Below are positions 45,100 through 54,329 of a DNA stretch of 64,000 nucleotides, piece after piece. The stretch is taken from positions 28,998 to 92,997 of the forward strand of contig JANWJQ010000020.1 of assembly GCA_025451875.1 (NCBI GenBank). Reading direction: 5' to 3'. Within the stretch, counting starts at the first letter, position 1. Every line of letters begins with the position of its first letter. The stretch comes from Rhizomicrobium sp. GTDB taxonomy: Bacteria > Pseudomonadota > Alphaproteobacteria > Micropepsales > Micropepsaceae. The notes under the pieces were generated by a model. It was not told the DNA's origin. It saw nothing but the letters and a program-made list of their open reading frames with translations, and made no database searches. Both the position numbers and the translations under genes were made by a program.

Positions 45100-45732
45100 C
45101 TAGGCCGCGTGCGTCGTCTTGCGCTCGGCTTCGCGTTCCGATTCGCTACAGGGGCACAGGCCCTGGAACATCAGGTTCAGCACACCGTCCAATTCGCGTT
45201 CCAGCTTGGCGAGGCTGAGCTTCGACCAGAGCTGCGGATAGCGGAACTTCATCGTCGCCGACTGGATCATCTCGGCGATTTCGTCCTTGTCGCCCGGCGG
45301 CATCATCTCGCCGCGCTTCTCGGCTTCTTCCATCAGCTCGACGAGGATCTTGCGCTCGTTGGCGAGCATCCAGTTCACATATTGGGGGCGCTCATGGCCG
45401 ATCTGCGTGGCCATCTCCAGCACGCGTGGATCCTTCTCCAGCTTCTGATAGGTACGCCGCAGCTCAGCGAAGAGCAGATCGCGCAGTCTTTCACGCGCGG
45501 ATTTGCCCGGCGCCAGCGCGATCTTGCGGGCGTTCACAAGATGGGTTTCATAGTCCTCGCTCGCGATCGCTTCGGCGATATCGAGCTTGCCGGGAAAGAA
45601 GCGATAGAGATTTCCGGGCGACATGCCGCAATCGGTGGCGATTTCCGCCATCGTGGTCTTGCCGTACCCAAAATGCGAAAAGCGCTTTTTGGCGGCTTCG
45701 ACGATCTTGTCGCGCACGTTGTCCTTGGTCAT
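45100..45732 (-). CDS. TetR-family regulator
   Basis: 210 residues. HTH in residues about 10-55 (VEAAKKRFSHFGYGKTTMAEIATDCGMSPGNLYRFFPGK), then a helical ligand domain with several Met/Glu-rich helices and a C-terminal CPCSE pair of cysteines. Ligand unknown. Divergent from gpsA with 122 bases between, where no clear palindrome was found. The cysteine pair close to the end is unusual. Confidence 0.9.
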   Translation of the reverse strand: MTKDNVRDKIVEAAKKRFSHFGYGKTTMAEIATDCGMSPGNLYRFFPGKLDIAEAIASEDYETHLVNARKIALAPGKSARERLRDLLFAELRRTYQKLEKDPRVLEMATQIGHERPQYVNWMLANERKILVELMEEAEKRGEMMPPGDKDEIAEMIQSATMKFRYPQLWSKLSLAKLERELDGVLNLMFQGLCPCSESEREAERKTTHAA

Positions 45733-45854
45733 GGCGTCGCCTTCTCCCCCGGTTTGTTGTTCTTCGTTCTGACACGGAATGTAGGAGGTTTCTGTAAATA
45801 ATCAACAAAGCGTTCAGTCTTTTGCGCAGCGTTTTGGGCCGGAAATTCTAAGAA

Positions 45855-46859
45855 ATGCCAGAAAAAACAGCATCTTATAACAATATTGCAGTTATCGGGT
45901 CGGGTGCCTGGGGAACGGCGCTAGGGGCCGTCGCGGCCCTCGCCGGACGCAAAGTCACGCTCTGGGCGCGCGAAACCGCCGTGGTCGAGTCGATAAATTC
46001 GAAACATGAGAATGTTGGCTTTCTTCCGGGGTTCACGCTGCCGGCGAGCATCGTGGCGACGGCGGACATCGCGCAGGCCGCGCAGGCCGACGCGCTTCTG
46101 ATCGGCGCGCCAGCGCAGCATCTGCGCAGCACGCTCGCGCTCTTAAAGCCGCACCTCACCGCGAAGAAACCGCTGGTGCTTTGCGCCAAAGGCATCGAGC
46201 GCGACACACACAAGCTGATGACAGAGGTGCTCGTCGAATGCATTCCCGATTGCGAGCCCGCGATCCTGTCCGGGCCGTCCTTCGCGAAAGACGTTGCACG
46301 CAACCTTCCCACCGCCGTCACCATCGCCGCGAAGCTGGATGTCGCGCGCACGCTTCAGGAAGCATTCGGCCATCTCACCTTCCGGCCCTATGCGAGCGAC
46401 GATCTTACCGGCGTCGCGCTCGGCGGCGCGGCGAAGAATGTTTACGCCATCGCCTGCGGTATCGTCGCCGGCATGGGGCTGGGCGAAAGCGCCCGCGCGG
46501 CGCTTCTGTCGCGCAGCTTCGCCGAATTGTGCCGTCTCGGCGAAGCGATGGGCGCGCGCAGCGAAACGCTGATGGGGTTGTCGGGGCTTGGCGATCTTGT
46601 CCTTACCGCCACCAGTGCATCCTCGCGCAACTATGCGTTCGGCCTCGATGTCGGCAAAGGCTTGCCGCGCGAAGAACTCTATAAAGCTGGACGGCCGTTG
46701 GCCGAAGGCATCGCCACCGCGCCGGCCCTGGCCGCGCGTGCACATGAGCACAATATTGAACTTCCCATTGCGGAGACGACATCGGAAATTCTGCAAGGCA
46801 AGATCGCACTCGCCGATGCCATCCCGCGCCTGATGTCGCGCCCTCTCAAAACGGAGTAG
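45855..46859 (+). CDS. gpsA: Glycerol-3-phosphate dehydrogenase [NAD(P)+]
   Basis: 334 residues. Rossmann glycine motif AVIGSGAWGTALG, then KGIER, LSGPSFAKDVA, GAAKNVYAIACGI with the catalytic lysine, and LGDLVLT. It makes sn-glycerol 3-phosphate for phospholipid synthesis. It leads gpsA-yciI-EVE (gaps of three bases and a one-base overlap), a common alphaproteobacterial order downstream of tsaD in other genomes, although tsaD is 38 kb away here. Confidence 0.95.
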   Translation: MPEKTASYNNIAVIGSGAWGTALGAVAALAGRKVTLWARETAVVESINSKHENVGFLPGFTLPASIVATADIAQAAQADALLIGAPAQHLRSTLALLKPHLTAKKPLVLCAKGIERDTHKLMTEVLVECIPDCEPAILSGPSFAKDVARNLPTAVTIAAKLDVARTLQEAFGHLTFRPYASDDLTGVALGGAAKNVYAIACGIVAGMGLGESARAALLSRSFAELCRLGEAMGARSETLMGLSGLGDLVLTATSASSRNYAFGLDVGKGLPREELYKAGRPLAEGIATAPALAARAHEHNIELPIAETTSEILQGKIALADAIPRLMSRPLKTE

Positions 46860-46862
46860 AAA

Positions 46863-47153
46863 ATGCTGTTCGTGCTGACCGCCATCGACAAGGACAATTC
46901 GCTGGATTTGCGCATGAGCGTGCGCGAGCAGCACATGGCGTTCGTGAAAGAAACCGGCGTTGTGCGTCTTGGCGGACCGTTCCTCGATGCCAAAGGCGGC
47001 ATGGCGGGTAGCCTTATCATCTTCGAAGCTGCGGATATGGACGCGGCGAAAGCCTGGAATGCCAAGGATCCCTATATGAAAGCGGGCTTGTTCAAATCCA
47101 CCGACATCCGTCCGTGGAAGATGACGGCCAATTTCTGCGAGGCGAAACTCTGA
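46863..47153 (+). CDS. YciI-family protein
   Basis: 96 residues with the ferredoxin-like YciI fold (MLFVLTAIDKDNSLDLRMSV, the conserved REQHMAFV histidine, and FLDAKGGMAGSLIIFEAADM). The catalytic His/Asp pair seen in muconolactone-like members may be present, but the activity is unknown. Starts three bases after gpsA and overlaps the EVE gene by one base. Confidence 0.9.
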   Translation: MLFVLTAIDKDNSLDLRMSVREQHMAFVKETGVVRLGGPFLDAKGGMAGSLIIFEAADMDAAKAWNAKDPYMKAGLFKSTDIRPWKMTANFCEAKL

Positions 47154-47569
47154 TGGCGTATTGGCTGTTCAAGACCGAGCCGGAAACCTTCTCCTGGCAG
47201 ATGCAGAAGAAAAAGGGTGCCAAGGGCGAGCCGTGGAGCGGCGTTCGCAACTTCGCCGCCGCCAAGCATATGAAAGCAATGAAGAAGGGCGATCTCGGGT
47301 TCTTCTATCACACCGGCGATGAGAAGCAGATCGTCGGCATCGTGGAAGTCATCGCCGAATACAAACCCGATCCTACCGATGAGACCGGCCGGTTTGGCCT
47401 TGTCGATGTCAAAGCGGTCAAAGATGTGCCCACGCCGGTGACTTTGGCGCAGGTGAAAGCCGATCCCAGGCTCAAGACGATGGTGCTCGTGCGCGAAGCG
47501 CGGCTGTCCGTCCAGCCGGTAACCGACGCGGAGTGGAAGCATATCTGCAAGCTGGGCGGCGTGAAGTAA
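47153..47569 (+). CDS. EVE domain protein
   Basis: 138 residues from the ATG at 47153 (TGATG overlap with the YciI stop). The EVE fold, a PUA-like reader, shows YWLFKTEPETFSWQ at the start, WSGVRNFAAAKHMKAMKKGD, FFYHTG, and VPTPVTLAQVKADPRL. EVE domains read modified bases in DNA or RNA. The longer form starting at 47114 is out of place because it would overlap YciI by 40 bases. Confidence 0.93.
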   Translation: MAYWLFKTEPETFSWQMQKKKGAKGEPWSGVRNFAAAKHMKAMKKGDLGFFYHTGDEKQIVGIVEVIAEYKPDPTDETGRFGLVDVKAVKDVPTPVTLAQVKADPRLKTMVLVREARLSVQPVTDAEWKHICKLGGVK

Positions 47570-48061
47570 TCAGCTCTTGGCCTGATAGAGAACCGTGCCG
47601 TCATCGCTCTTGATGCTGTGCAGGTGCACGCATTTCGGATCGTTGATTTGGCGGCACACAAGATCGGCCTCGATCACATATTTCGAAACCTCTGTTGCGG
47701 CGAGGCAGGCATAGCGGCCTTGCGTAGCGGTCCTTCTCGGCAAGGGGCTGGCGAGTTGTCCGAACTGCGGCACGATTCCCATGTTCTTGGCGTTCACCAG
47801 TTCCATGGCGCAGAACAGCATGGCGCCTTTGGCCTTCTCGTCCTGCGTGGTTTCCTTGAACGCCGGGCGTGGTTGCTGTGCGCGTGCGAGCGCTGCCATC
47901 TGTTGTGCCTGCTCCTGTTGCGCCGCGACGGTTTCGACGTGACGCTGCCATGCGAAGTAACCGGCGACGACGATCGCGATCGCAAAGCCCCCGATCAAAA
48001 CAATACGCGCCGCAGCCCATTCACGCGCGGTGGCGCGTTTCATGTCATCGTATTCCGTCAT
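47570..48061 (-). CDS. Hypothetical membrane-anchored protein
   Basis: 163 residues from the ATG at 48061. One hydrophobic segment (about residues 18-36, ARIVLIGGFAIAIVVAGYFAW) is followed by a Gln/Ala-rich coil (VAAQQEQAQQMAALARAQQ) and a periplasmic part with four cysteines (MLFCAMEL, ACLAATE, VCRQINDPKC) that may form disulphides. No domain recognised. It abuts the convergent EVE gene with no gap. Confidence 0.7.
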   Translation of the reverse strand: MTEYDDMKRATAREWAAARIVLIGGFAIAIVVAGYFAWQRHVETVAAQQEQAQQMAALARAQQPRPAFKETTQDEKAKGAMLFCAMELVNAKNMGIVPQFGQLASPLPRRTATQGRYACLAATEVSKYVIEADLVCRQINDPKCVHLHSIKSDDGTVLYQAKS

Positions 48062-48087
48062 TTCAGTCCCCGATAGATATCTGAATC

Positions 48088-49587
48088 TCAGCGCATGGTC
48101 GGAATGTTGAAATCCACATTCTCGCGCACGCCGCCCTTGGGCCAACGTTGCGTGACTGTCTTGATCTTGGTCCAGAAACGCACGCCCTCGGTGCCGTGCT
48201 GGTTAACATCGCCGAAGGCCGAGCGCTTCCAGCCGCCGAAAGTGTGATAGGCCAGCGGCACCGGGATCGGAATGTTGATGCCGACCATGCCGACATTCAC
48301 CTTGGCGGCGAATTCACGCGCTGCATCGCCGTCGCGCGTGAAGATGGCGACGCCGTTGCCATATGTGTGGTTGGAGGGCAGGGAGATAGCCTCGTCGAAA
48401 TCCTTCGCCCGCGCAATCTGTAGCACTGGCCCGAAGATTTCTTCTTGATAAGTTTTCATGTTGGGCGTCACGCGGTCGAACAAGGAGCCGCCGAGGTAAA
48501 ACCCCTTGTCATAGCCCTGCATCTTGAAGCCGCGGCCGTCGACGACGAGTTCGGCGCCTTCCTTCACGCCCATCTCGATATAGTCCTTCACCTTGTCGCG
48601 CTGCTGCGCGGTGACCATCGGACCGTAGTCGGATTCCGGATCGGTCGGGATGCCGACGCGCAAGGCTTCCACGCGGGGCTTGAGCTTCTTCACCAGCGCA
48701 TCGGCGGTCTTCTCGCCCACCGGCACGGCGACGGAGATCGCCATGCAGCGCTCGCCGGCGGAGCCGTAACCCGCGCCGATCAGTTCGTTCGTGACCTGGT
48801 CCAGATCGGCGTCCGGCATGATGATGGCATGGTTCTTCGCGCCGCCCATTGCCTGCACGCGTTTTCCGTGGCTCGTGCCGCGCGAATAGACATATTCGGC
48901 AATCGCGGTGGAACCGACGAAACTCACTGCCTTGATATCTGGATCTTCGAGGATCGCATCGACCGCTTCCTTGTCGCCGTTGACGACCTGCAGCACGCCG
49001 GCCGGCGCGCCCGCTTCCATCATCAGTTCGGCAAGACGCAGCGGAACGGACGGATCCTTTTCGCTGGGCTTGTTGATGAAACAGTTTCCGCAGGCGATGG
49101 CGACGCCGAACATCCACATCGGGATCATCGCCGGGAAGTTGAACGGCGTGATGCCGGCGACGACGCCGAGCGGCTGGCGCATCGAATAGATGTCGATACC
49201 GGGGCCTGCGCCCTCGGTGTATTCGCCTTTCTGCAGATGCGGGATGCCGCAGGAGAATTCGATCACTTCAAGGCCGCGCTGCACGTCGCCGCGCGCATCG
49301 GCCAGCACCTTGCCATGCTCGTCGGAGAGCATGCGGGCCAGCTGGTCCATGTTCTTTTCGACCAGCGATTTGAAATTGAACATCACCCGCGCGCGGCGCT
49401 GCGGATTGACGGCCGCCCATTCCGGGAAAACCTTCAACGCGGCATCCACGGCCTTTCGCATTTCGGCGCGGCTGGCGAGGGCGACCTTGGCCTGGACTTC
49501 GCCGGTCGCCGGATTGAACACGTCGCCGAAACGGCCGGACGTGCCTTTTACTATCTGGCCTGCGATGAAATGGGAAAGCTCTTTCAT
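48088..49587 (-). CDS. mmsA: CoA-acylating methylmalonate-semialdehyde dehydrogenase
   Basis: 499 residues from the ATG at 49587 (MKELSHFIAGQIVKGTSGRF). It is an aldehyde dehydrogenase with the catalytic Cys in YGSAGERCMAIS (about residue 282), which is the methylmalonate-semialdehyde type (it lacks the general-base Glu of other ALDHs), and VFNPATGEVQAKVALASRAE, FINKPSEKDPSVPLRLAEL and FTRDGDAAREF. It oxidises methylmalonate and malonate semialdehydes to propionyl- and acetyl-CoA in valine and inositol breakdown. Confidence 0.95.
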   Translation of the reverse strand: MKELSHFIAGQIVKGTSGRFGDVFNPATGEVQAKVALASRAEMRKAVDAALKVFPEWAAVNPQRRARVMFNFKSLVEKNMDQLARMLSDEHGKVLADARGDVQRGLEVIEFSCGIPHLQKGEYTEGAGPGIDIYSMRQPLGVVAGITPFNFPAMIPMWMFGVAIACGNCFINKPSEKDPSVPLRLAELMMEAGAPAGVLQVVNGDKEAVDAILEDPDIKAVSFVGSTAIAEYVYSRGTSHGKRVQAMGGAKNHAIIMPDADLDQVTNELIGAGYGSAGERCMAISVAVPVGEKTADALVKKLKPRVEALRVGIPTDPESDYGPMVTAQQRDKVKDYIEMGVKEGAELVVDGRGFKMQGYDKGFYLGGSLFDRVTPNMKTYQEEIFGPVLQIARAKDFDEAISLPSNHTYGNGVAIFTRDGDAAREFAAKVNVGMVGINIPIPVPLAYHTFGGWKRSAFGDVNQHGTEGVRFWTKIKTVTQRWPKGGVRENVDFNIPTMR

Positions 49588-49683
49588 GATGGTTCCACCC
49601 TGTTCTAAGCGAAAACTAAGCGCCACCCGACCGGCGGAGTGGTTTACCGAAGCGGGGGTGTATGGGCAACGCACAAGCAAAAA

Positions 49684-49708
49684 GGGCCGCACCCGAAGGT
49701 GCAGCCCT
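49684..49708 (-). terminator. Terminator after the Inh-type gene
   Basis: GGGCTGCACC pairs with GGTGCGGCCC (one mismatch) around a TTCG-type loop, followed on the minus strand by TTTTTGCTTG. It lies 27 bases past the stop at 49735. Confidence 0.75.
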
Positions 49709-49734
49709 CTTCACCCGAAGAGCCGGATTTGCGT

Positions 49735-50073
49735 TTAGCGGGCGAGCGCCACGGTGCGGCCGTCGGCCACGCGCTTGCCTTCATAGTTGTCGCCCTTGGG
49801 TTGCAGATAGGCGACCAGTTCGTTGTTGTTGGACAGCAGCTGCAGCCGGGAGCCGACCGCTTTCCAGTGACCGACCGCCGCACCGCCATTGGTGCAGTCG
49901 CCGGCATTGGTGACATCGCCGCTGTCGGCGAGGGTCAGTGTGCAGGCAGCATCGGCAGCGCCGACCGTCAGCTTCCAAGCGCCGGTGACGGCGGCTGTAT
50001 CGGCCGCGTGAGCAGCACCGATGAGACCGAGGGCGACGACGCTACCGAGAGCGATTGAGTGAAACTTATTCAT
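49735..50073 (-). CDS. Secreted AprI/Inh-type protease inhibitor-like protein
   Basis: 112 residues from the ATG at 50073. Signal peptide (SIALGSVVALGLIGAAHA). The mature 88 residues match the Inh/AprI/Omp19 fold: VTGAWKLTVGAADAACTLTL, DCTNGGAAVGHWKAVGSRLQLL, NELVAYL and a final VADGRTVALAR, with a Cys pair (AACTL and GDCTN). Inh proteins inhibit secreted serralysin metalloproteases or act in the periplasm. No protease gene is adjacent. Has its own terminator. Confidence 0.8.
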   Translation of the reverse strand: MNKFHSIALGSVVALGLIGAAHAADTAAVTGAWKLTVGAADAACTLTLADSGDVTNAGDCTNGGAAVGHWKAVGSRLQLLSNNNELVAYLQPKGDNYEGKRVADGRTVALAR

Positions 50074-50372
50074 GACTGAATGCCTCCGTAAGTATTTAGC
50101 ATTCAGGAGAGTAGGAACTGCCCCCCGGAATGAGAAGTGCCAAAACCGCATAGGTGCAGATTTTTTTTGCATGACAGGTTTTTTTGTTCCCAACCAATTG
50201 ATTCTAAAAGGAATGATTATTTGACAATCTGTCAGTAAAATCGCCGCGCTGCAGCATTCCCTTCGCACTCGCACAATAAAATTACCGCGAAGGTGCAGTC
50301 TTGTGCATTGCAGCGATTCTTGACGAGGGAGGCCGGTCGGCTCCTGATAGGCAAAAGCCATCGAGGACTGCC
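50074..50372. other. Divergent promoter region, no gene
   Basis: About 300 bases between the Inh-type gene and the TauD-like gene. It is AT-rich, with runs such as TTTTTTTGC and TTTTTTTGTTCCC near 50160-50190, consistent with promoters. An in-frame upstream extension of the dioxygenase to 50301 has no family match. Nothing else seen. Confidence 0.5.
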
Positions 50373-51251
50373 GTGCCCCGCATCACCATCACCCCGCTTA
50401 CGCCCACCATCGGCGCCGTCATCGGCAATGTGGATCTGTCGAAAAATGTGGATGACGAACTGGTCGCAGACATCCGTGCGGCCCTTCTCAAACACAAGGT
50501 GGTGTTCTTCGAGGATCAGCACATCAGTGCCGTACAGCATCGCGATTTCGCCGCCCGCTTCGGAGACCTGCACACCCATCCGCTTTATCCCGGCGTGCCG
50601 GAAGCGCCGGAAATGTTCATCCTCGACAACCACGCCAACAATCCAACCGACAACGATGCGTGGCACACCGATGTGACGTTCATCGAGACGCCGCCGCTGG
50701 GCGCGATCCTCTATGCAAAGCTGTTGCCGGAAAATGGCGGCGACACTTGCTGGGCGAATATGCAGGCGGCTTATGAAGCACTGTCGAAGCCGTTGCAGCG
50801 CTTTCTCTCCGAACTCGATGCCGTGCACGATTTCAATCGCGGCTTTCCGCAACAAGGCCAGGTCGCCAAACAAGCCGGCAGCGACAAGGCAGCGAAAGCG
50901 CGTGAAGAACATCCACCTGTCATCCATCCCGTCGTGCGCACCCATCCGGAAACCGGTGCGGACAGCCTGTTTGTGAATTACGGCTTCACCGACCGCATCA
51001 AGGGGCTGCGCCGCAATGAAAGCGAAGCTCTGCTCAACATGCTCTTCGTGCATGTGCAGAAGCCGGAATTCCAGGTGCGCTGGAAGTGGAAGCCGAACGC
51101 CATCGCCTTCTGGGACAATCGCATCACGCAGCATTACGCGGTGAACGATTATCTGCCCGCGCGACGCGTCATGCACCGCGCCACGATCATCGGCGACCGG
51201 CCCTTCAATCGTGCCCGCAAGCCTGCCGATGTGAAGATCGCGGCGGAGTGA
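50373..51251 (+). CDS. TauD/TfdA-family 2-oxoglutarate dioxygenase
   Basis: 292 residues from a GTG at 50373, chosen because CGAGGA lies six bases upstream and the protein then begins PRITITPLTPTIGAVIGNVD, as TauD does. Iron ligands His98 and Asp100 (DAWHTDVTF) and the distal His in RVMHRATIIGD are present, and the 2OG-binding Arg is in the same strand. It is like taurine or alkylsulfonate/aryloxyacetate dioxygenases, and the substrate is not determined. Confidence 0.92.
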   Translation: MPRITITPLTPTIGAVIGNVDLSKNVDDELVADIRAALLKHKVVFFEDQHISAVQHRDFAARFGDLHTHPLYPGVPEAPEMFILDNHANNPTDNDAWHTDVTFIETPPLGAILYAKLLPENGGDTCWANMQAAYEALSKPLQRFLSELDAVHDFNRGFPQQGQVAKQAGSDKAAKAREEHPPVIHPVVRTHPETGADSLFVNYGFTDRIKGLRRNESEALLNMLFVHVQKPEFQVRWKWKPNAIAFWDNRITQHYAVNDYLPARRVMHRATIIGDRPFNRARKPADVKIAAE

Positions 51252-51263
51252 TCGGCGGTTCCG

Positions 51264-52175
51264 TCAGCGTCCTCCAATGAAGGCTTCGAGATCGGCGTTG
51301 AGCTTGTCCATATGGGTGAACATCAGCCCGTGCGGCGCACCGTCATAGATGATGAGAGCACTGTCGGGGATCAATTCCGCGGTGCGCCTTCCGGTCAACG
51401 GCAAGGGTGCTGACGCATCGGCTGTACCCTGCGCGATCAATGTCGGAACCTTCACCGAACGGCAGTCGGGCCGGAAGTCGTTATCCGTGATGGCTTTGTT
51501 GCAGGCGATTGCCACATGGAGCGGTATTTGCGCCATCGTCGCCATGCCCCAGTCGATCATCGCCTGAGATGTCTGCGGCACGAAGAACGGCCTGGAATTG
51601 TCGATCAGCCATTTTGGAAAATCCCTGCGCCATTGTTCGCGCATTCCTTCGAACAGGGCGCCATCCATGCCGTCCGGATTGTCGGCGGTCTTCAGGAGGC
51701 AAGGTGTTGTCGGCGCGATAAGCGCGATCTTCGCCACGCGCGATGCACCGTGCCGCGAAAGATACCGCACGATCTCATTGCAGCCCATCGAGTGCCCGAT
51801 GAGCGTGGCGTCCTTCAGGTCGTGCGCCTCCAGAACGGCGGCGAGATCGTCGGCCAGCGTGTCGATGCGATAATCGTAAGGCTGGTCCGAGCGGCCGTGA
51901 CCGCGCCGGTCGAAGGCAACGACGCGATAGCCGCGCTCGAGGAAATGCGCGTGCTGGTATTGCCAGATGTCGTTGGTCACGGCCCAGCTATGCAAGAAGA
52001 CCAGTGTGCGGCCTTCGCCCCAATCCTTTGAGAAGAGTTCGATGCCGTCTTTTGTCTTCACCTTGGTCATGGGTCTGTTCCTTGTTGCGATTTGCCCGCG
52101 CGCGGGCGGGATATCGGTGATTGCGGCCAGCGCGGCCGCGGTTTTCATAAGCGTTCTGCGGTTCATGGCGTTCAC
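51264..52175 (-). CDS. Alpha/beta hydrolase, Tat-exported
   Basis: 303 residues. The start MNAMNRRTLMKTAAALAAIT carries twin arginines ahead of a hydrophobic stretch, a likely Tat signal. Then an alpha/beta hydrolase: LVFLHSWAVTN (oxyanion), FDRRGHGRSD, nucleophile in LIGHSMGCNE and histidine in GAPHGLMF. It resembles non-haem haloperoxidase/arylesterase-type enzymes. Overlaps the SnoaL-like gene by four bases, so the two are co-transcribed. Confidence 0.88.
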   Translation of the reverse strand: MNAMNRRTLMKTAAALAAITDIPPARGQIATRNRPMTKVKTKDGIELFSKDWGEGRTLVFLHSWAVTNDIWQYQHAHFLERGYRVVAFDRRGHGRSDQPYDYRIDTLADDLAAVLEAHDLKDATLIGHSMGCNEIVRYLSRHGASRVAKIALIAPTTPCLLKTADNPDGMDGALFEGMREQWRRDFPKWLIDNSRPFFVPQTSQAMIDWGMATMAQIPLHVAIACNKAITDNDFRPDCRSVKVPTLIAQGTADASAPLPLTGRRTAELIPDSALIIYDGAPHGLMFTHMDKLNADLEAFIGGR

Positions 52176-52540
52176 CGCGAGAAATCGATGAACTGGTAAT
52201 CCGCCTGGATGCGGCCATCGTCGGCGAGCACGAGGAATTCAAATCCCGTAGCCACGATTTCTTCGGTCGCCTTGCGCAACATGTGCCAGTTGAAGCGCAC
52301 GACATTGTGGTGCGCCTGCGCATTGCCGGCGGCGCGGAAGATGTTCAGTCCCGGCGCGATGGAGCGTTCATAGGAACCGGCGACGCGCGCTTCGAGCGCG
52401 GCATAGCCGTGACAGGTGTGGGATTTGGAATAATGCAGTCCATCCGGCGCCCACAATTCGACGATATCGAGCCGGCGCTGGTCGATGTCCGGTTCGTTCC
52501 ACAACGCTATGTAGCGGTCAGTAAGGTTCTCGATATCCAT
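52172..52540 (-). CDS. NTF2-like (SnoaL-type) protein
   Basis: 122 residues with a cone-shaped NTF2 fold (ENLTDRYIALWNEPDIDQRRLDIVELWAPDGLH, FRAAGNAQAHHNVVRFNWHMLRK, FLVLADDGRIQADYQFID). Catalytic or binding function is unknown; neighbours suggest small-molecule oxidation or hydrolysis. First gene with the Tat-exported hydrolase. Confidence 0.85.
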   Translation of the reverse strand: MDIENLTDRYIALWNEPDIDQRRLDIVELWAPDGLHYSKSHTCHGYAALEARVAGSYERSIAPGLNIFRAAGNAQAHHNVVRFNWHMLRKATEEIVATGFEFLVLADDGRIQADYQFIDFSR

Positions 52541-52615
52541 GTGTCTCTCCTTCGCTGAGGAGAGATTGGGAGCGCGCCCCGCGTAAAACGATTACGCGCG
52601 AGGTAAGAAAAAGAC

Positions 52616-53395
52616 CTATGCCGAAAGTTTTTTCACCAAAGCGCGCGTCGCGTCGTCAGCGGGGAAGAAGGACTCGATGGCAAGTTCGCTGAGCGTCACA
52701 TCGACGGGCGAACCAAACACCATGGTGGTGGTGAAGAAAGACAGAAGGCCTGCCTTGATGCGCACCTTGAAGGGAATGACGATCGCGTCGCCGGGCGACA
52801 CGTGTGTGGGCGCGGACGGCGCGGGATAGGAAAGCATCTCCTTCTGCAGCGCGATCAGCTTCGGATCGGCGGTAAGCTCCACGCGTTCGCGCAATTGATG
52901 CAGCAAATGGGCGCGCCATTCGCCGAGATTTTCCACGCGCGGTGCCATGCCGTCGGGATGCAGCGTAAGCCGCATGCCATTGACCGGCGGCTTCAGCAAT
53001 TCTTCCGCGACGCCTTCATAGAGTTCCTGCAATGCGCTGTTGCTCGCCACCACGTTCCAATACCGGTCGATGGCAAAGCAGGGATAAGGCTTCTGGCTTT
53101 CGATGATGGCGTCGATCGCGGCGCGCGCCGGGCCTAGCGCCGGGTCATTCAGATTGCGTTCGGAAAAGATCGGCGCATAGCCCGCCGCCACCAGCAGCAC
53201 ATTGCGCTCGCGCATCGGCACTTCGAGCTGCTCGGCCAGATGCAGGATCATCTCGCGGCTGGGTTGCGAGCGCCCGGTTTCCACGAAACTCAGATGCCGC
53301 GCGGAAATCCGCGCGTCACCGGCAAGATCGAGCTGGCTCAGATGGCGGCGCTGGCGCCATTGCCGCAACTGGCTTCCGACGGGCTGAACGGTCAT
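52616..53395 (-). CDS. XRE-type regulator with MmyB-like ligand domain
   Basis: 259 residues from the ATG at 53395 (MTVQPVGSQLRQWRQRRHLS). HTH in residues about 10-65 (LSQLDLAGDARISARHLSFVETGRSQPSREM). Residues about 85-259 match the MmyB PAS-like domain (PCFAIDRYWNVVASNSALQ, NGMRLTLHP, RVENLGEWRAHLL), which binds fatty-acid-like ligands in known relatives. Likely controls the neighbouring hydrolase/SnoaL pair, but this is inference. Confidence 0.9.
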   Translation of the reverse strand: MTVQPVGSQLRQWRQRRHLSQLDLAGDARISARHLSFVETGRSQPSREMILHLAEQLEVPMRERNVLLVAAGYAPIFSERNLNDPALGPARAAIDAIIESQKPYPCFAIDRYWNVVASNSALQELYEGVAEELLKPPVNGMRLTLHPDGMAPRVENLGEWRAHLLHQLRERVELTADPKLIALQKEMLSYPAPSAPTHVSPGDAIVIPFKVRIKAGLLSFFTTTMVFGSPVDVTLSELAIESFFPADDATRALVKKLSA

Positions 53396-53447
53396 GCCCC
53401 AAACCATAAGTCCGGAGCGGCGCCAATTCCATTACCTCACAGGTAAG

Positions 53448-54254
53448 CTATCGGCCTTTGAATTCGGGCGTGCGCTTTTGCACGAAGGCCAGCATGCCTT
53501 CCTTCGCGTCTTCGCTGCGGATCAACGGCAAAAGCTGCAGATAGACGTGATGCACATGCTCGCCGAACGCCTCGCTCAATCCCATCCGCATCATGCGTTT
53601 GGCGGCCTGCACCGCCAGCGGCGCATTGGCCGCGATCTCCGCCGCGAGCGCACGGGCTTCCTTCATCAGATCCGCATCGGGAACGACCTTCGCGACCAGT
53701 CCCAATTCCAAAGATTGTTCGGGCGAGAGCGTGCGTCCGGTGAAAATGAGTTCCGCGGCTTTTTGCCAGCCGAGCAGGCGCGGCAAAAGCCAGGTGCCGC
53801 CGGATTCCGGAAGGATGCCGCGTTTGCAGAAGGAGAGGGCGAGTTTCGCCGATTGACCCATGATGCGAATATCGCAACCGATGGCAGTGTCCGCGCCGTA
53901 ACCCGCCGCGCCGCCATTGATGGCGCAGATGATCGGCGTGTTGATGTCATGCAGAACGGTCGGCGGCGCGGAGCGCAGGTCGATATCGGTCGCGCTCACG
54001 CCGCTTTCGCCAACCGATTGCTGGCCGGAAGTCTGAAGTTTGAGATCGAGGCCTGCGCAGAACGCGCGACCTTTGCCGGTCAGGATGATGCAGCGGACTT
54101 CAGGATCGCGGTCGGCTTCAAGCAGATGGTCGGACAGTGCGCGCAGCATTGGTCCGGAAATCGTGTTCATCCGATCAGGCGCGTTCAGCGTGATGGTCGC
54201 GATATGCTCCGAAACTTCGTAGAGCACTTCATCGCCGTCGATGCGCTTGTCCAT
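53448..54254 (-). CDS. Enoyl-CoA hydratase/isomerase
   Basis: 268 residues. Crotonase fold with oxyanion-hole residues in GRAFCAGLDL and INGGAAGYGAD, and GILPESGGTWLLPRLLG with a Glu in the position of one hydratase catalytic residue. Second catalytic acid not certain. Acts on acyl-CoA; the exact substrate is not known. Confidence 0.88.
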   Translation of the reverse strand: MDKRIDGDEVLYEVSEHIATITLNAPDRMNTISGPMLRALSDHLLEADRDPEVRCIILTGKGRAFCAGLDLKLQTSGQQSVGESGVSATDIDLRSAPPTVLHDINTPIICAINGGAAGYGADTAIGCDIRIMGQSAKLALSFCKRGILPESGGTWLLPRLLGWQKAAELIFTGRTLSPEQSLELGLVAKVVPDADLMKEARALAAEIAANAPLAVQAAKRMMRMGLSEAFGEHVHHVYLQLLPLIRSEDAKEGMLAFVQKRTPEFKGR

Positions 54255-54329
54255 GGCGTCTCTCCCGTTTTGTTCGGAAAAGATTAGGCCTGAAAATTCC
54301 CGCTGACGAGATTTACGCTACGTCTGCCG

